Origin: Rubrivivax sp.
Lineage (GTDB): Bacteria; Pseudomonadota; Gammaproteobacteria; Burkholderiales; Burkholderiaceae_C
Direction of reading: 5' to 3'
Assembly (NCBI GenBank): GCA_018780805.1
Contig: JADMJD010000137.1
Coordinates: forward strand, 1-53,938
Length of the DNA stretch: 53,938 nucleotides
Under the pieces are notes generated by a model. That model was not told where the DNA came from. It worked only from the letters and a program-made list of their open reading frames with translations, and ran no database searches. A program made the translations under genes and the position numbers. Positions 42,835-51,217 of the stretch are shown one piece after another (the first letter of the stretch is position 1; every line of letters begins with the position of its first letter).

Positions 42835-44100
42835 TCATTGACCTGCTCCGCTCACGCGCAGGCTGATCTCGACACGCCGGTTTTCCTTCGCAGCTCCGCT
42901 TTTTCCGTCCAGGGGCTCGGACTCGCCGCGCCCCTCATCGACCACCCGGGACGGGACTTTCAGGCGTCCACGCAGGATGTCGGCCACCGCGCGGGCGCGG
43001 GCCCGCGACAGCTCGTAGTTAGACGGGAACTGCAGCGAGCGCAGCGGCACGTTGTCGGTGTGGCCGGTCACGACCACCTGGCCGTCCACCTGCTCCAGGG
43101 CAGCGGCCACACGCTCGATCACCGCCACCGCGGTGGAAGAGGGCGCCGCACTGCCGGAGTCGAAGGTGAGTTCGCTCGACAGGGTGACCACCGATTCGGC
43201 GACCGACTCGCGCACCGCGAGCTGCCGGGCGGCGATCTCGGGGGCGAGCAACTGCGGCAGGCGCGGCCTGGGCGGAGGCGCAGCCACGATCCTGGCGGTG
43301 GCTGGCGCTGGCTTGATCACCAGCGCGCCAAGGCCGGTGTCGTCGCGCAACATGGCCAGGCGCATCAGGTAGGCGGAGTAGAACATCAGGCACAACAGCA
43401 GGGTGACACCCACCGCCAGCCAGACCGCCGTGAAACCCTTGAACTGGCGCGAGGCCACCGACAACCCCTGCCACCGGACCGACAGCGTGCGATCGGCCTC
43501 CGGCAGCGTGGGCCGGATCACCTGCTGGTAGAGCCGATCACGCAGGTCGGTGATCTCCTGGCGGCCGATCGCGTCGCGCGTGAGGTAACGCCCCATGAAC
43601 CCCAGCGACAGGCAGACGTAGAACAACTGCAGCAGCCAGATGTGCTTGGCCGGCGACTGCACCAGCTTGTCCAGGATGGGAAAAAACTTCTCGCCGCCCA
43701 GGGCTTCCTTGAAGAAGTGCACCATCAGGCTGCGCTGCGCCCAGTTGGCGGCGTGGCTCCAGGCCGTGCGCTGGATGGTCTCGTCGACCACGGTGCACAG
43801 CGCGTAACGCGCCAGGTGCTGGTGTTCATCGGAGATGCCCGCCCTCACACAGGCGGCATCGAACTCCTTGACCATCTCCACCAGGCGCGCTCGCAAGGCG
43901 TCGACATTGCCTGGCGCCGCACCGGGCCGCAGCGATGCCACGGTCATCAGCAGCGGGTTGGCTGCGGCCACGAGTGGATTCACGGCGGCCAGCGCGCCGA
44001 CCTCGCGGCTGTCGATCACCGCGACCTCTTGTGCGCCCAGGGCGCCCAGCTGAGGGCGGTGCAGGTTGGTCTTGTCGGGGTCGTCGTCGGGGCTGTGCAT
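42835..44100 (-). CDS. tssL: T6SS membrane-complex protein TssL with C-terminal OmpA domain
   Basis: The 421-residue protein has the DotU/TssL cytoplasmic domain: NPLVAAANPLLMTVASLRPG, ARYALCTVVDETIQRTAW, MVHFFKEALGGEKFFPIL, LQLFYVCLSLGFMGRY. One transmembrane helix follows (AVWLAVGVTLLLCLMFYSAY), then an OmpA-like peptidoglycan-binding domain: VVTGHTDNVPLRSLQFPSNY, ELSRARARAVADILRG and NRRVEISL. Fusion to OmpA makes a separate TagL unnecessary. The ATG at 44100 is preferred over a TTG at 44109. It forms the membrane complex with TssM. Confidence 0.95.
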   Translation of the reverse strand: MHSPDDDPDKTNLHRPQLGALGAQEVAVIDSREVGALAAVNPLVAAANPLLMTVASLRPGAAPGNVDALRARLVEMVKEFDAACVRAGISDEHQHLARYALCTVVDETIQRTAWSHAANWAQRSLMVHFFKEALGGEKFFPILDKLVQSPAKHIWLLQLFYVCLSLGFMGRYLTRDAIGRQEITDLRDRLYQQVIRPTLPEADRTLSVRWQGLSVASRQFKGFTAVWLAVGVTLLLCLMFYSAYLMRLAMLRDDTGLGALVIKPAPATARIVAAPPPRPRLPQLLAPEIAARQLAVRESVAESVVTLSSELTFDSGSAAPSSTAVAVIERVAAALEQVDGQVVVTGHTDNVPLRSLQFPSNYELSRARARAVADILRGRLKVPSRVVDEGRGESEPLDGKSGAAKENRRVEISLRVSGAGQ

Positions 44101-44113
44101 GGTGTGCAACTCT

Positions 44114-45451
44114 TCAGGCCGTGCGGACGGACCACAGTTCGAGATCCAGGCCCGGTGGCTCGCCGGCCACGAACAGGATCAGACGCCGGGTCGCCTCGAT
44201 GTTGGGCCACTGGTCGCTGTGGCGGTCGAGCTGAAAATAGTGGAACCCCGTGTGGACTTGGATCTCAATCGGTGCGCCCGGCAGCAGGTCCAGCCGAACA
44301 CCCGGCACCTGCGCCAGGATGAGGTTCTGGATCGTGGCCTGCGAGCCGATGCGGACCAGCGCCGGCACTTCGGTGCGGACCCGCTTGTCCGGCAGCTTGG
44401 CGGAGATGCCCAGCACCATGTGCCCGGCCTTGATCATCCTCGGGTCGGGGATGTCGGCCCCGAAATAACCCCGCCCCAGGTTGACCAGCGGCAGTGGCAC
44501 GGCGGTCTGATCGGGAACGGCCACGAGCTGGCGGCGGATTTCTTCGACCACCGGCGCCAGACAGGCGGCCAGATCGGTGTGGGCGTAGGTGGGGAAGGTG
44601 GGCACGCGGCGCGACTTGGCATCCACGGTCCGGCACTCGCCGGCCAGCCTGAGCAGTTCTTCATGGAGCTGACGTGGATGCAGCGGCGCGCCGCCTCGCC
44701 ATTGCGCAAACACCGGTTCGTGGCGGTTGCAGGTCTGCAGCAGCAGAAAGTCTCCGATGCCCTTGCTGCCTTGTTGCCCGATGCGGGCCTCCAGCATGTC
44801 GCCACGCTGCTTCATGAGGCCGAACAACTCTTCGACCCAGGCCCGAAGCCGGGGCTGGGCCATGGCCTCCAGCATCGGGGGGATGTGGTCCGTGTCGAGA
44901 ATCACCTCGCCGGCCGGGCTGCGTTCGCGGATGCGGGCGACAGGCAAGGAGGTCATCGTGCCTTCCAAGGCCGATTCCAGCACCAGGGACATCGACAGCA
45001 CACCGGCCTGCACCTCGGCCGCGGCATCGGCCCTGGACGTGTTGTTGTGCACTTCCAGATCGATCTCGTCATAACGGGTCCGGCGCAGCGCCCGGTCCTG
45101 GCTGTTGTCCGGAAATTCCTGCGTGCCGGAACGGCTCAGGGGTGCGCACAAGTGCACCACGGCATCGCGGCAGCCCTCGGGCACATCCAGCGGCGCCACG
45201 GGGCTGGCCGATTGCGGGATCAGGAAGGGCGTGCCGTCCCGCAAGACACCCCGCGCCGCCCGCAGGGCCAGCTTGCCCTGCCTGCGCAGCCCTTCGTCGA
45301 TGACGATCTGGGTGAAGCCGTAGCCAAAGCCGGCCAATTGCTCCATGCGGGACTGCAGCAGCCACTCCAGGAAGCGCTCTTGTTGCTGGAAGTGCTGCGG
45401 CCGGAGAAACAAACCTTCTGTCCATGCCACCCGGGCGCTGTCGATGCTCAT
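44114..45451 (-). CDS. tssK: T6SS baseplate protein TssK
   Basis: The 445-residue protein matches TssK (ImpJ/VasE): VAWTEGLFLRPQHFQQQERF at the N-terminus, GYGFTQIVIDEGLRRQGKLA, and SLVLESALEGTMTSLPVARI, with the C-terminal FVAGEPPGLDLELWSV. TssK trimers link the baseplate wedges to the TssL/TssM membrane complex. The ATG at 45451 has an AAGGCGA site upstream and lies 17 bp after the clpV stop. Confidence 0.95.
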   Translation of the reverse strand: MSIDSARVAWTEGLFLRPQHFQQQERFLEWLLQSRMEQLAGFGYGFTQIVIDEGLRRQGKLALRAARGVLRDGTPFLIPQSASPVAPLDVPEGCRDAVVHLCAPLSRSGTQEFPDNSQDRALRRTRYDEIDLEVHNNTSRADAAAEVQAGVLSMSLVLESALEGTMTSLPVARIRERSPAGEVILDTDHIPPMLEAMAQPRLRAWVEELFGLMKQRGDMLEARIGQQGSKGIGDFLLLQTCNRHEPVFAQWRGGAPLHPRQLHEELLRLAGECRTVDAKSRRVPTFPTYAHTDLAACLAPVVEEIRRQLVAVPDQTAVPLPLVNLGRGYFGADIPDPRMIKAGHMVLGISAKLPDKRVRTEVPALVRIGSQATIQNLILAQVPGVRLDLLPGAPIEIQVHTGFHYFQLDRHSDQWPNIEATRRLILFVAGEPPGLDLELWSVRTA

Positions 45452-45468
45452 GAATGTCGCCTTGTGGC

Positions 45469-48099
45469 TCAGTCAATGCGGTAGGCGAATTCGCCGTCCT
45501 GGACGCCGACCTCGATGCGACTGACCGTCTTCTGGTCCAGCATGCGATTCAGGATCGTTTCACTGACGCGCGGAAGAATGGTGTTGGTCAGAATCGCATC
45601 GATCATCCGGCCACCGCTTTCGACCTCGGTGCAGCGGGCCGCCACCTGGCGCACCACATCGTCGCTGAACACAAATTCAGCGTCGTGGTTGTCCCGCACT
45701 CGGCGCACGATGCGTGCCAGCTGCAGCCGGATGATGCTGCCCAACATGTCGTCCGAGAGCGGGAAGTACGGGATCGTGACGATTCGCCCCAGGAGCGCGG
45801 CCGGAAACACCTTCAGCAGCGGCTCACGCAGCGACTTGGCGATTACATCGGGGGCGGGCGTTAGCTCAGGATCTGCGCAGAGCTGGGAGATCAGCTCGCT
45901 GCCCACGTTGGAGGTGAGCAGGATCAGCGTGTTCTTGAAGTCGATGTAGCGGCCTTCGCCATCTTCCATCCAGCCCTTGTCGAACACCTGGAAGAAGATC
46001 TCGTGCACATCCGGGTGGGCCTTTTCCACTTCGTCCAGCAGCACCACGCTGTAAGGCTTGCGCCGCACAGCCTCGGTCAGCACGCCGCCTTCGCCGTAAC
46101 CCACGTAGCCGGGCGGGGCGCCCTTGAGCGACGACACCGTGTGCGCCTCCTGGTACTCGCTCATGTTGATGGTGATGACGTTGTGTTCGCCGCCGTAGAG
46201 CGTGTCCGCCAACGCCAATGCGGTCTCGGTCTTGCCCACCCCGGACGGGCCACACAGCATGAACACGCCGATCGGCTTGCCGGGGTTGTCCAGCTTTGCG
46301 CGCGATGTCTGGATGCGCTTGGCGATCATCTCCAGCCCGTGTTTCTGCCCGATCACGCGCTCATTGAGCGTGTCGGCCAGTGCGAGCACGTTTTTCACTT
46401 CGTCGCCCACCATCTTGCCCAGCGGAATGCCCGTCCAGTCCTGCACCACCGACGCGACCGCGAGGTCGTCCACCACCGGCAGCACCAGGGCCTGCTCCAC
46501 CTGCATGGACCGCAGCCGGGCCTGGGCATCGACCAACGCCGACAGCGTGGGCGCAGCGTCCGCGGCGGGTGCCTGCGGATCGCCGCGCAGGGCAACGATC
46601 CGGGCCACCAACTCGCGCTCTTCGTCCCAGCGGCGCGTCAGCGATTCCAGCTCCAGGCGGATCGCACCGGTCTCGGCTTTCAGCTCGCCCAGGCGCTTGC
46701 TGTGGTCATCGCCGAGCTGCGCCTCCCGTTCGAGGATGCCCAACTCGGCCGCCAGCACATCCAGCCGGCGCTGGCGGTCCTCGACGGCTGCGGGGGTGGC
46801 GTGCTGGCTGACCGCGACCCGCGCACAGGCGGTGTCCAGCAGGCTGACCGCCTTGTCCGGCAGCTGGCGGGCCGGGATGTAGCGGTGCGACAAACGCACC
46901 GCAGCGTCCACCGCACTGGAGAGGATCTCCACGCGGTGGTGGGTCTCCAGCACCGGCACCACACCGCGCAGCATCTGGATGCCGCGTGCCTCGTCGGGTT
47001 CATCGACCTGCACGACCTGGAATCTGCGCGTCAGTGCCGGGTCCTTCTCGAAGTACTTCTTGTACTCGGCCCAGGTCGTGGCGGCAATGGTTCTCAGTTT
47101 GCCGCGGGCCAGGGCCGGCTTCAGCAGGTTGGCGGCATCGCCGGTGCCCGCCGCCCCACCCGCGCCGATCAGGGTGTGGGCTTCGTCGATGAACAGCAGG
47201 GTCGGCTGGGGCGAGCCCTGCACCTCGTCGATCACCTGCTTCAGCCGGTTCTCGAACTCACCCTTCATGCTGGCGCCGGCCTGCAGAGCGCCCAGATCCA
47301 GCGAGCAGATGCGCACTTCCCGCAGGGCGGGTGGCACATCGCCCTTCACGATCCTGAGCGCAAAACCTTCGACCACCGAGGTCTTGCCGACACCGGCCTC
47401 GCCGGTGAGGATGGGGTTGTTCTGGCGCCGCCGCATGAGGATGTCGACGATCTGCCGGATCTCGGTGTCGCGTCCCAGCACGGGATCGATATCGCCGGCC
47501 CGCGCCTTGGCCGTCAGGTCCTGCGCGTACAAGGCCAGTGCGCTGCCGCTGCGGCCAGCGCTGGCCGTGGCGCCCTGGGCTTCGCCGGGCGCGACATCCA
47601 CCTCGGCGGCTGTTTCAGCGGCCTCGGCGGAGCCATCCGTCCAGCGGTCGAATTGTTCGACCAGGGCATCGGGCTTGAGCTTGGCGAATTGCGATGAAAT
47701 GCCCACCAGGGCATTGCGGGAGGTGGAGGATCGCAGGATGCCGATCAGCAGGTGCCCGCAACGGATTGCAGGCGAGCCCAGCATCACCGAGGCGAAGACC
47801 CAGGCCTGCTCCACCGCCGCGTCGATGTGGGTGGAGAGATCCGACAGTGAACTGGAGCCCCGCGGCAGGCGGTCCAGGGCCTGGACAAGATCCTGCTGCA
47901 AGCGTGCCGCGTCCAGCCCGGCAGCCTGGCAAATCAGGGGCAGGTCCGTGCCATCCTTTTGCAGCATCTGGTGCAGCCAGTGCACCAGTTCAACGTGCGG
48001 GTTGCCGCGCAGCTTGCAGAACGTGGCGGCCGAATCGAGGGCCCGGTAGGCGGTAGGGCCCAGCTTGGCAAACAAGCGAACGCGGCTGATCTCCGGCAC
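45469..48099 (-). CDS. clpV: T6SS sheath-recycling AAA+ ATPase ClpV (TssH)
   Basis: The 876-residue ClpB-type unfoldase has an N-domain (GNPHVELVHWLHQMLQ), a first AAA+ domain with Walker A GEAGVGKTS (about 232-240) and LLFIDEAHTLIGAGG, a coiled-coil middle region, and a second AAA+ domain with GPSGVGKTETALAL (near 616) and VVLLDEVEKAHPDVHE. It disassembles contracted TssBC sheath. The GTG start has a strong GGGAGG site 6 nt upstream. It is the first gene of the 13-gene structural run ending in tssG, so its leader is the probable main promoter region. Confidence 0.96.
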   Translation of the reverse strand: MPEISRVRLFAKLGPTAYRALDSAATFCKLRGNPHVELVHWLHQMLQKDGTDLPLICQAAGLDAARLQQDLVQALDRLPRGSSSLSDLSTHIDAAVEQAWVFASVMLGSPAIRCGHLLIGILRSSTSRNALVGISSQFAKLKPDALVEQFDRWTDGSAEAAETAAEVDVAPGEAQGATASAGRSGSALALYAQDLTAKARAGDIDPVLGRDTEIRQIVDILMRRRQNNPILTGEAGVGKTSVVEGFALRIVKGDVPPALREVRICSLDLGALQAGASMKGEFENRLKQVIDEVQGSPQPTLLFIDEAHTLIGAGGAAGTGDAANLLKPALARGKLRTIAATTWAEYKKYFEKDPALTRRFQVVQVDEPDEARGIQMLRGVVPVLETHHRVEILSSAVDAAVRLSHRYIPARQLPDKAVSLLDTACARVAVSQHATPAAVEDRQRRLDVLAAELGILEREAQLGDDHSKRLGELKAETGAIRLELESLTRRWDEERELVARIVALRGDPQAPAADAAPTLSALVDAQARLRSMQVEQALVLPVVDDLAVASVVQDWTGIPLGKMVGDEVKNVLALADTLNERVIGQKHGLEMIAKRIQTSRAKLDNPGKPIGVFMLCGPSGVGKTETALALADTLYGGEHNVITINMSEYQEAHTVSSLKGAPPGYVGYGEGGVLTEAVRRKPYSVVLLDEVEKAHPDVHEIFFQVFDKGWMEDGEGRYIDFKNTLILLTSNVGSELISQLCADPELTPAPDVIAKSLREPLLKVFPAALLGRIVTIPYFPLSDDMLGSIIRLQLARIVRRVRDNHDAEFVFSDDVVRQVAARCTEVESGGRMIDAILTNTILPRVSETILNRMLDQKTVSRIEVGVQDGEFAYRID

Positions 48100-48247
48100 G
48101 GAATCCTCCCAGGATCGAGTTGTTTTGCCGGCCCGTCCGAGCGGGGTGTCGAACCGGACGGTGTGATGTTATCCGTTACATTCAGTCCGCCGGAAGTCAG
48201 GCTTACGCTGCCTTGGTGATTTCCTGGTTCTGCCACCTTTCACAGCC
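48100..48247. promoter_or_regulatory. Divergent clpV/tagH promoter region
   Basis: These 148 bp separate the divergent clpV and tagH starts and should hold both promoters. An inverted repeat, CCGTCCG (48133-48139) and CGGACGG (48155-48161), lies in the clpV leader with a 15-nt spacer. The centre (48165-48185) is locally AT-richer (GATGTTATCCGTTACATTC). I cannot place reliable -35/-10 boxes or a sigma-54 site. Confidence 0.5.
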
Positions 48248-49771
48248 ATGAAACTTCGTATCCAGGGACCGGACGGCGTGCGCTTCGCCGACTTCAACGA
48301 CTCGGGTGGCCCGGTGGTGGCGGGCCGGGGTGAGGCGGCCCAGGTGCGCCTGCTGGATGCAGGGCGCGGTCTGTCCCGCGAACACGTCGAGTTCCGGGCG
48401 GTCAACGGCGCGGTGCGGCTGACCGTGTTGTCGAAGGTGGCAGCAGCCACCACGAACAAGGGTGCCGTCGCGTCGGGGCAGTCCATCGATTTGCGGGTGG
48501 GCGACAGCGTCACGCTCGGGGCCTACGTCATCGCCATTGAAGCCGAATCGCCGGTGGCGCCCGGGCCTGGATTTGGCAGCCCCCCAGGGCCGCCACCGGC
48601 GGGCGGTTTGGCGGATTGGCTGCAACAGCCAGCTGACACTTCCAGCCGTCCGCAGGGTTCGGGGGAGTTCCAGATTCCCGCCATGCACCAACGAGAGTCC
48701 GGCTCGTTTTCCGCTGGCACAGCGGACCCCGGTGCCGGGCACGCGGGGCTGGACCGGATGCCGCTGCCGCAGGCCGGGCCGGAGGCCGACCGGGGGCTGG
48801 ACGTGATCGGCAACTTTCTCGGCGAAGCAGACCTGTCGATGGGCGGGACAGGCTCATCGGTGCCAACCCCGCCCCCGCTGGTCATCGAGCAGCGGCACGC
48901 CGCCTACCCGCCGCCGCCCTGGTCGCCCCCGCCGGCTGGCCCGGTGCCGACGCCGCCCTTGCCGCCGCCGGCTTTGACCGGTGACTGGGCCAACATCTTT
49001 GACCAGATCCACGGCGTTGTGCCAGCCGTCCCCGCCGCAGTGGCCGAGCCGTTGCCGTTGCCGTTGGAACTGGAGATCCCGGTGCCTGTCGAGCCGGTCG
49101 CGGCGCCGCCCGTGCCGTTGGACGAGCGTACCGTGCGCCGGGATCCGCCGCCTGTTGTGGACCCGCCGACTGGGTTCGATACGACAGCGTTTGCCGAGGG
49201 CCTGGGGGTGCCGGTGCCGGAAGACATGACGGCGCAGGACTGGCGCCGCATCGGCTCCACGCTGCGGCAACTCACCGATGCCCTCAACCAACTGATGCTG
49301 GACCGGGCGGCGCTCAAGGGCGAGATGCGGGCCTACAACAAGACCCAGGTCTACATGTCGGAAAACAACCCGTACAAGGCGCGACTGCCGGTGAATGAGT
49401 TGCTGGAACTCATGCTCTTCGGCTCCGACAATGCGGGTGCCTTCATGCGGGCCGACAAGGCGGTGCGCGAAGCCATCGACGACCTGCGCGCCCACAACCT
49501 GGCCATCATCGCCGCCAGCCGTGCCAGCGTGGAAGGCACGGTGCGCGAGTTCTCGCCCGATCAGCTCAAACGCCACCTGTCCACCGGCAAGGCGGCCAAG
49601 GTCATTGCCTTCATGGAGCACGGGCAGTTGTGGAAGAGCTACGTGGGGTACTACCAGGACAAGAGCACCCACATGGCAGACTGGCTGGAGGCGCTGTTCG
49701 AGCGCCATTTTGTGGACACTTACTCGCGGGAGGCGGATCGGCTCAGCCAGCAGCACATCCTGCTGCCCTGA
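48248..49771 (+). CDS. tagH: T6SS-associated FHA-domain protein TagH
   Basis: The 507-residue protein begins with a forkhead-associated domain, which binds phosphothreonine: VVAGRGEAAQVRLLDAGRGL, then SREHVEF (Arg27, Ser43, His46). A Pro/Val-rich linker of about 200 residues follows (PPPPWSPPPAGPVPTPPLPP). The C-terminal domain at about 320-507 is that of T6SS FHA proteins (LLELMLFGSDNAGAFMRADK, HNLAIIAASRASVEGTVREF, LFERHFVDTYSREADRLSQQ). It activates T6SS assembly after phosphorylation by a kinase, as Fha1 does; here the kinase at 20080-21834 is the candidate partner. It is the only plus-strand gene of the T6SS locus. Confidence 0.92.
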   Translation: MKLRIQGPDGVRFADFNDSGGPVVAGRGEAAQVRLLDAGRGLSREHVEFRAVNGAVRLTVLSKVAAATTNKGAVASGQSIDLRVGDSVTLGAYVIAIEAESPVAPGPGFGSPPGPPPAGGLADWLQQPADTSSRPQGSGEFQIPAMHQRESGSFSAGTADPGAGHAGLDRMPLPQAGPEADRGLDVIGNFLGEADLSMGGTGSSVPTPPPLVIEQRHAAYPPPPWSPPPAGPVPTPPLPPPALTGDWANIFDQIHGVVPAVPAAVAEPLPLPLELEIPVPVEPVAAPPVPLDERTVRRDPPPVVDPPTGFDTTAFAEGLGVPVPEDMTAQDWRRIGSTLRQLTDALNQLMLDRAALKGEMRAYNKTQVYMSENNPYKARLPVNELLELMLFGSDNAGAFMRADKAVREAIDDLRAHNLAIIAASRASVEGTVREFSPDQLKRHLSTGKAAKVIAFMEHGQLWKSYVGYYQDKSTHMADWLEALFERHFVDTYSREADRLSQQHILLP

Positions 49772-49779
49772 CTTTCACA

Positions 49780-51207
49780 TCAACGCACCTTCCTCAGGCT
49801 GGGCGGAATGACATACCCCAGTTCACCCGCGCGGGTTCTGAATTCGCCTCCGCCTGACAGGTTGTTGTCCTCTAAGTAGCGCGCCAGGTCGTAGGCCGCG
49901 ATGCCGTTGCCCAACGCCACAGCAAACTTCATCCAGCCGACATACCGGTTCCACAGGCCTTTGGGGTCCAGCGCCAGCAGCCGCGCCCCGACCCGGGCCG
50001 CGGCATCCTTGTCGCCCCGGGCGGCGCGGCGCAGATCCTCGGCATAAGCGGCTCCCAGTTCGGCACGCGGTTGAAAGTCCCTCGGATGCAGATCGGCCGC
50101 ATTGAGCTTGAGCAGCCCGGCTGACTTGTTGGCGCCGTCGGACGCCACCAGGGCCGCTGTCCTGAAGCGGCTGTTCGGATAACGCTCCAGAAACGAGCGC
50201 ACAAGGCGCGCAACGGTGGCTGGCCACAAGGCGTCGCCAATGGCAGCAAACGCACGCTCCTCGATCGCCGGGTCTTCTGGCGGGGCTTGTTCGGGCGACA
50301 GGGGCAACGTTGGTCGCGGCTTCGGCGGTACGGGCGAAACGCGCACCGCCACCCGCACGTTGTCGGTGATGTTGGGCACTTGCGCCAGTTCGCGGATGTC
50401 CTCCAGCCGGTGGTTGCGCATCGTGCGTTCGACCTCGTTGCCGACACTCTGGAACAGCTCGCGGAAGTTCAACTCTTCCGGTTCCTGCGCCTGCTTGTCC
50501 AATTGACGCACGAGTTCTTCGGTGAAGAAGGTCATGTGGTCTGGATTGGTCCGGGCGAGTGCGGGTTTGCCGGCACCGGTCGAGAAGACGATCATTTCGC
50601 CATCACGGGCACGCACCTGGTTCAGCCCGTCTTCGGCGACGTCAGCGAGCTTCTTCGGCGATGAGCGGCACGCATCGATGACGGTGATGGTCTGCCCGGC
50701 TGGCCGCGCGGGCCAAGGCTCCAGCACACTCTTCTGCAGCGCCACATAAACTCGGCTCGACTCCGACAGCGGCCGAAAGCGCGGGTAGATGCCCGACGGC
50801 AGCAGGAAGTTCTCGGCGTCGATCTGCATCCCGTGGCCGCAGAAGTAGAACAAGGCCGTGCCGTCCGGCGGCAGAGCGCGCAACTGCTGGCCAAAGGCCT
50901 CGGCCGACTGGATGGACTGATCCCTGCTCAGATCGCGCAGCACGGTGACCTGGAAACCCAGTGCCTGCAATGCCGCACCGACGCGCGCCACGTTGGTGTG
51001 CATGGGCGGCAGGTCCTGGTTGTCCGGATAGTCGCGGTTGCCGATGAGCAGCGCGATGCGCCCGGTCACCGCCTGGCCGCCCTGCGCCTGCGACTGCGAC
51101 TGCGACTGCGCAAACGGCCCGGCCCACGGCCCCAGCGCCGCCACAGATCCGGCGGCCAGCAATCGGCGACGGTGCAAGGATGTCGGGTTCGTCCAGGCCT
51201 TTGTCAT
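49780..51207 (-). CDS. Caspase-like (peptidase C14) protein with Tat-like leader
   Basis: The 475-residue protein has a twin-arginine-like leader (LHRRRLLAAGSVAALGPWAG), predicting export in folded form. A caspase p20-like domain follows: RIALLIGNRDYPDNQDLPP, the catalytic His125 in FYFCGHGMQ, and Cys180 in TVIDACRSSPKK. DGEMIVFSTGAGKPAL resembles the substrate-binding segment. The C-terminal region (about 320-475), with ERAFAAIGDALWPATVARLV and ARVGARLLALDPKGLWNRYV, is helical and unrecognised. The ATG at 51207 is preferred over an upstream codon. It is 10 bp downstream of the haemagglutinin-like gene and converges on tagH (8-bp gap). Substrate and T6SS connection are unknown. Confidence 0.82.
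   Translation of the reverse strand: MTKAWTNPTSLHRRRLLAAGSVAALGPWAGPFAQSQSQSQAQGGQAVTGRIALLIGNRDYPDNQDLPPMHTNVARVGAALQALGFQVTVLRDLSRDQSIQSAEAFGQQLRALPPDGTALFYFCGHGMQIDAENFLLPSGIYPRFRPLSESSRVYVALQKSVLEPWPARPAGQTITVIDACRSSPKKLADVAEDGLNQVRARDGEMIVFSTGAGKPALARTNPDHMTFFTEELVRQLDKQAQEPEELNFRELFQSVGNEVERTMRNHRLEDIRELAQVPNITDNVRVAVRVSPVPPKPRPTLPLSPEQAPPEDPAIEERAFAAIGDALWPATVARLVRSFLERYPNSRFRTAALVASDGANKSAGLLKLNAADLHPRDFQPRAELGAAYAEDLRRAARGDKDAAARVGARLLALDPKGLWNRYVGWMKFAVALGNGIAAYDLARYLEDNNLSGGGEFRTRAGELGYVIPPSLRKVR
51082..51111 (+). repeat. Hexanucleotide tandem repeat inside the caspase-like gene
   Basis: Five consecutive hexamers, CTGCGC, CTGCGA three times, then CTGCGC, encode the Gln/Ser run QSQSQSQAQ just after the leader cleavage region of the caspase-like protein. 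Unit length is a multiple of 3, so copy changes alter linker length and keep the frame. Confidence 0.8.
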
Positions 51208-51217
51208 CGTGGCATTG

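Noticed and set aside
29903..48099. Locus considered as a contractile phage tail or extracellular injection system
   Set aside because: TssK, TssL, TssM and ClpV are T6SS-specific, and no tail-length, tail-fibre or capsid genes are present.
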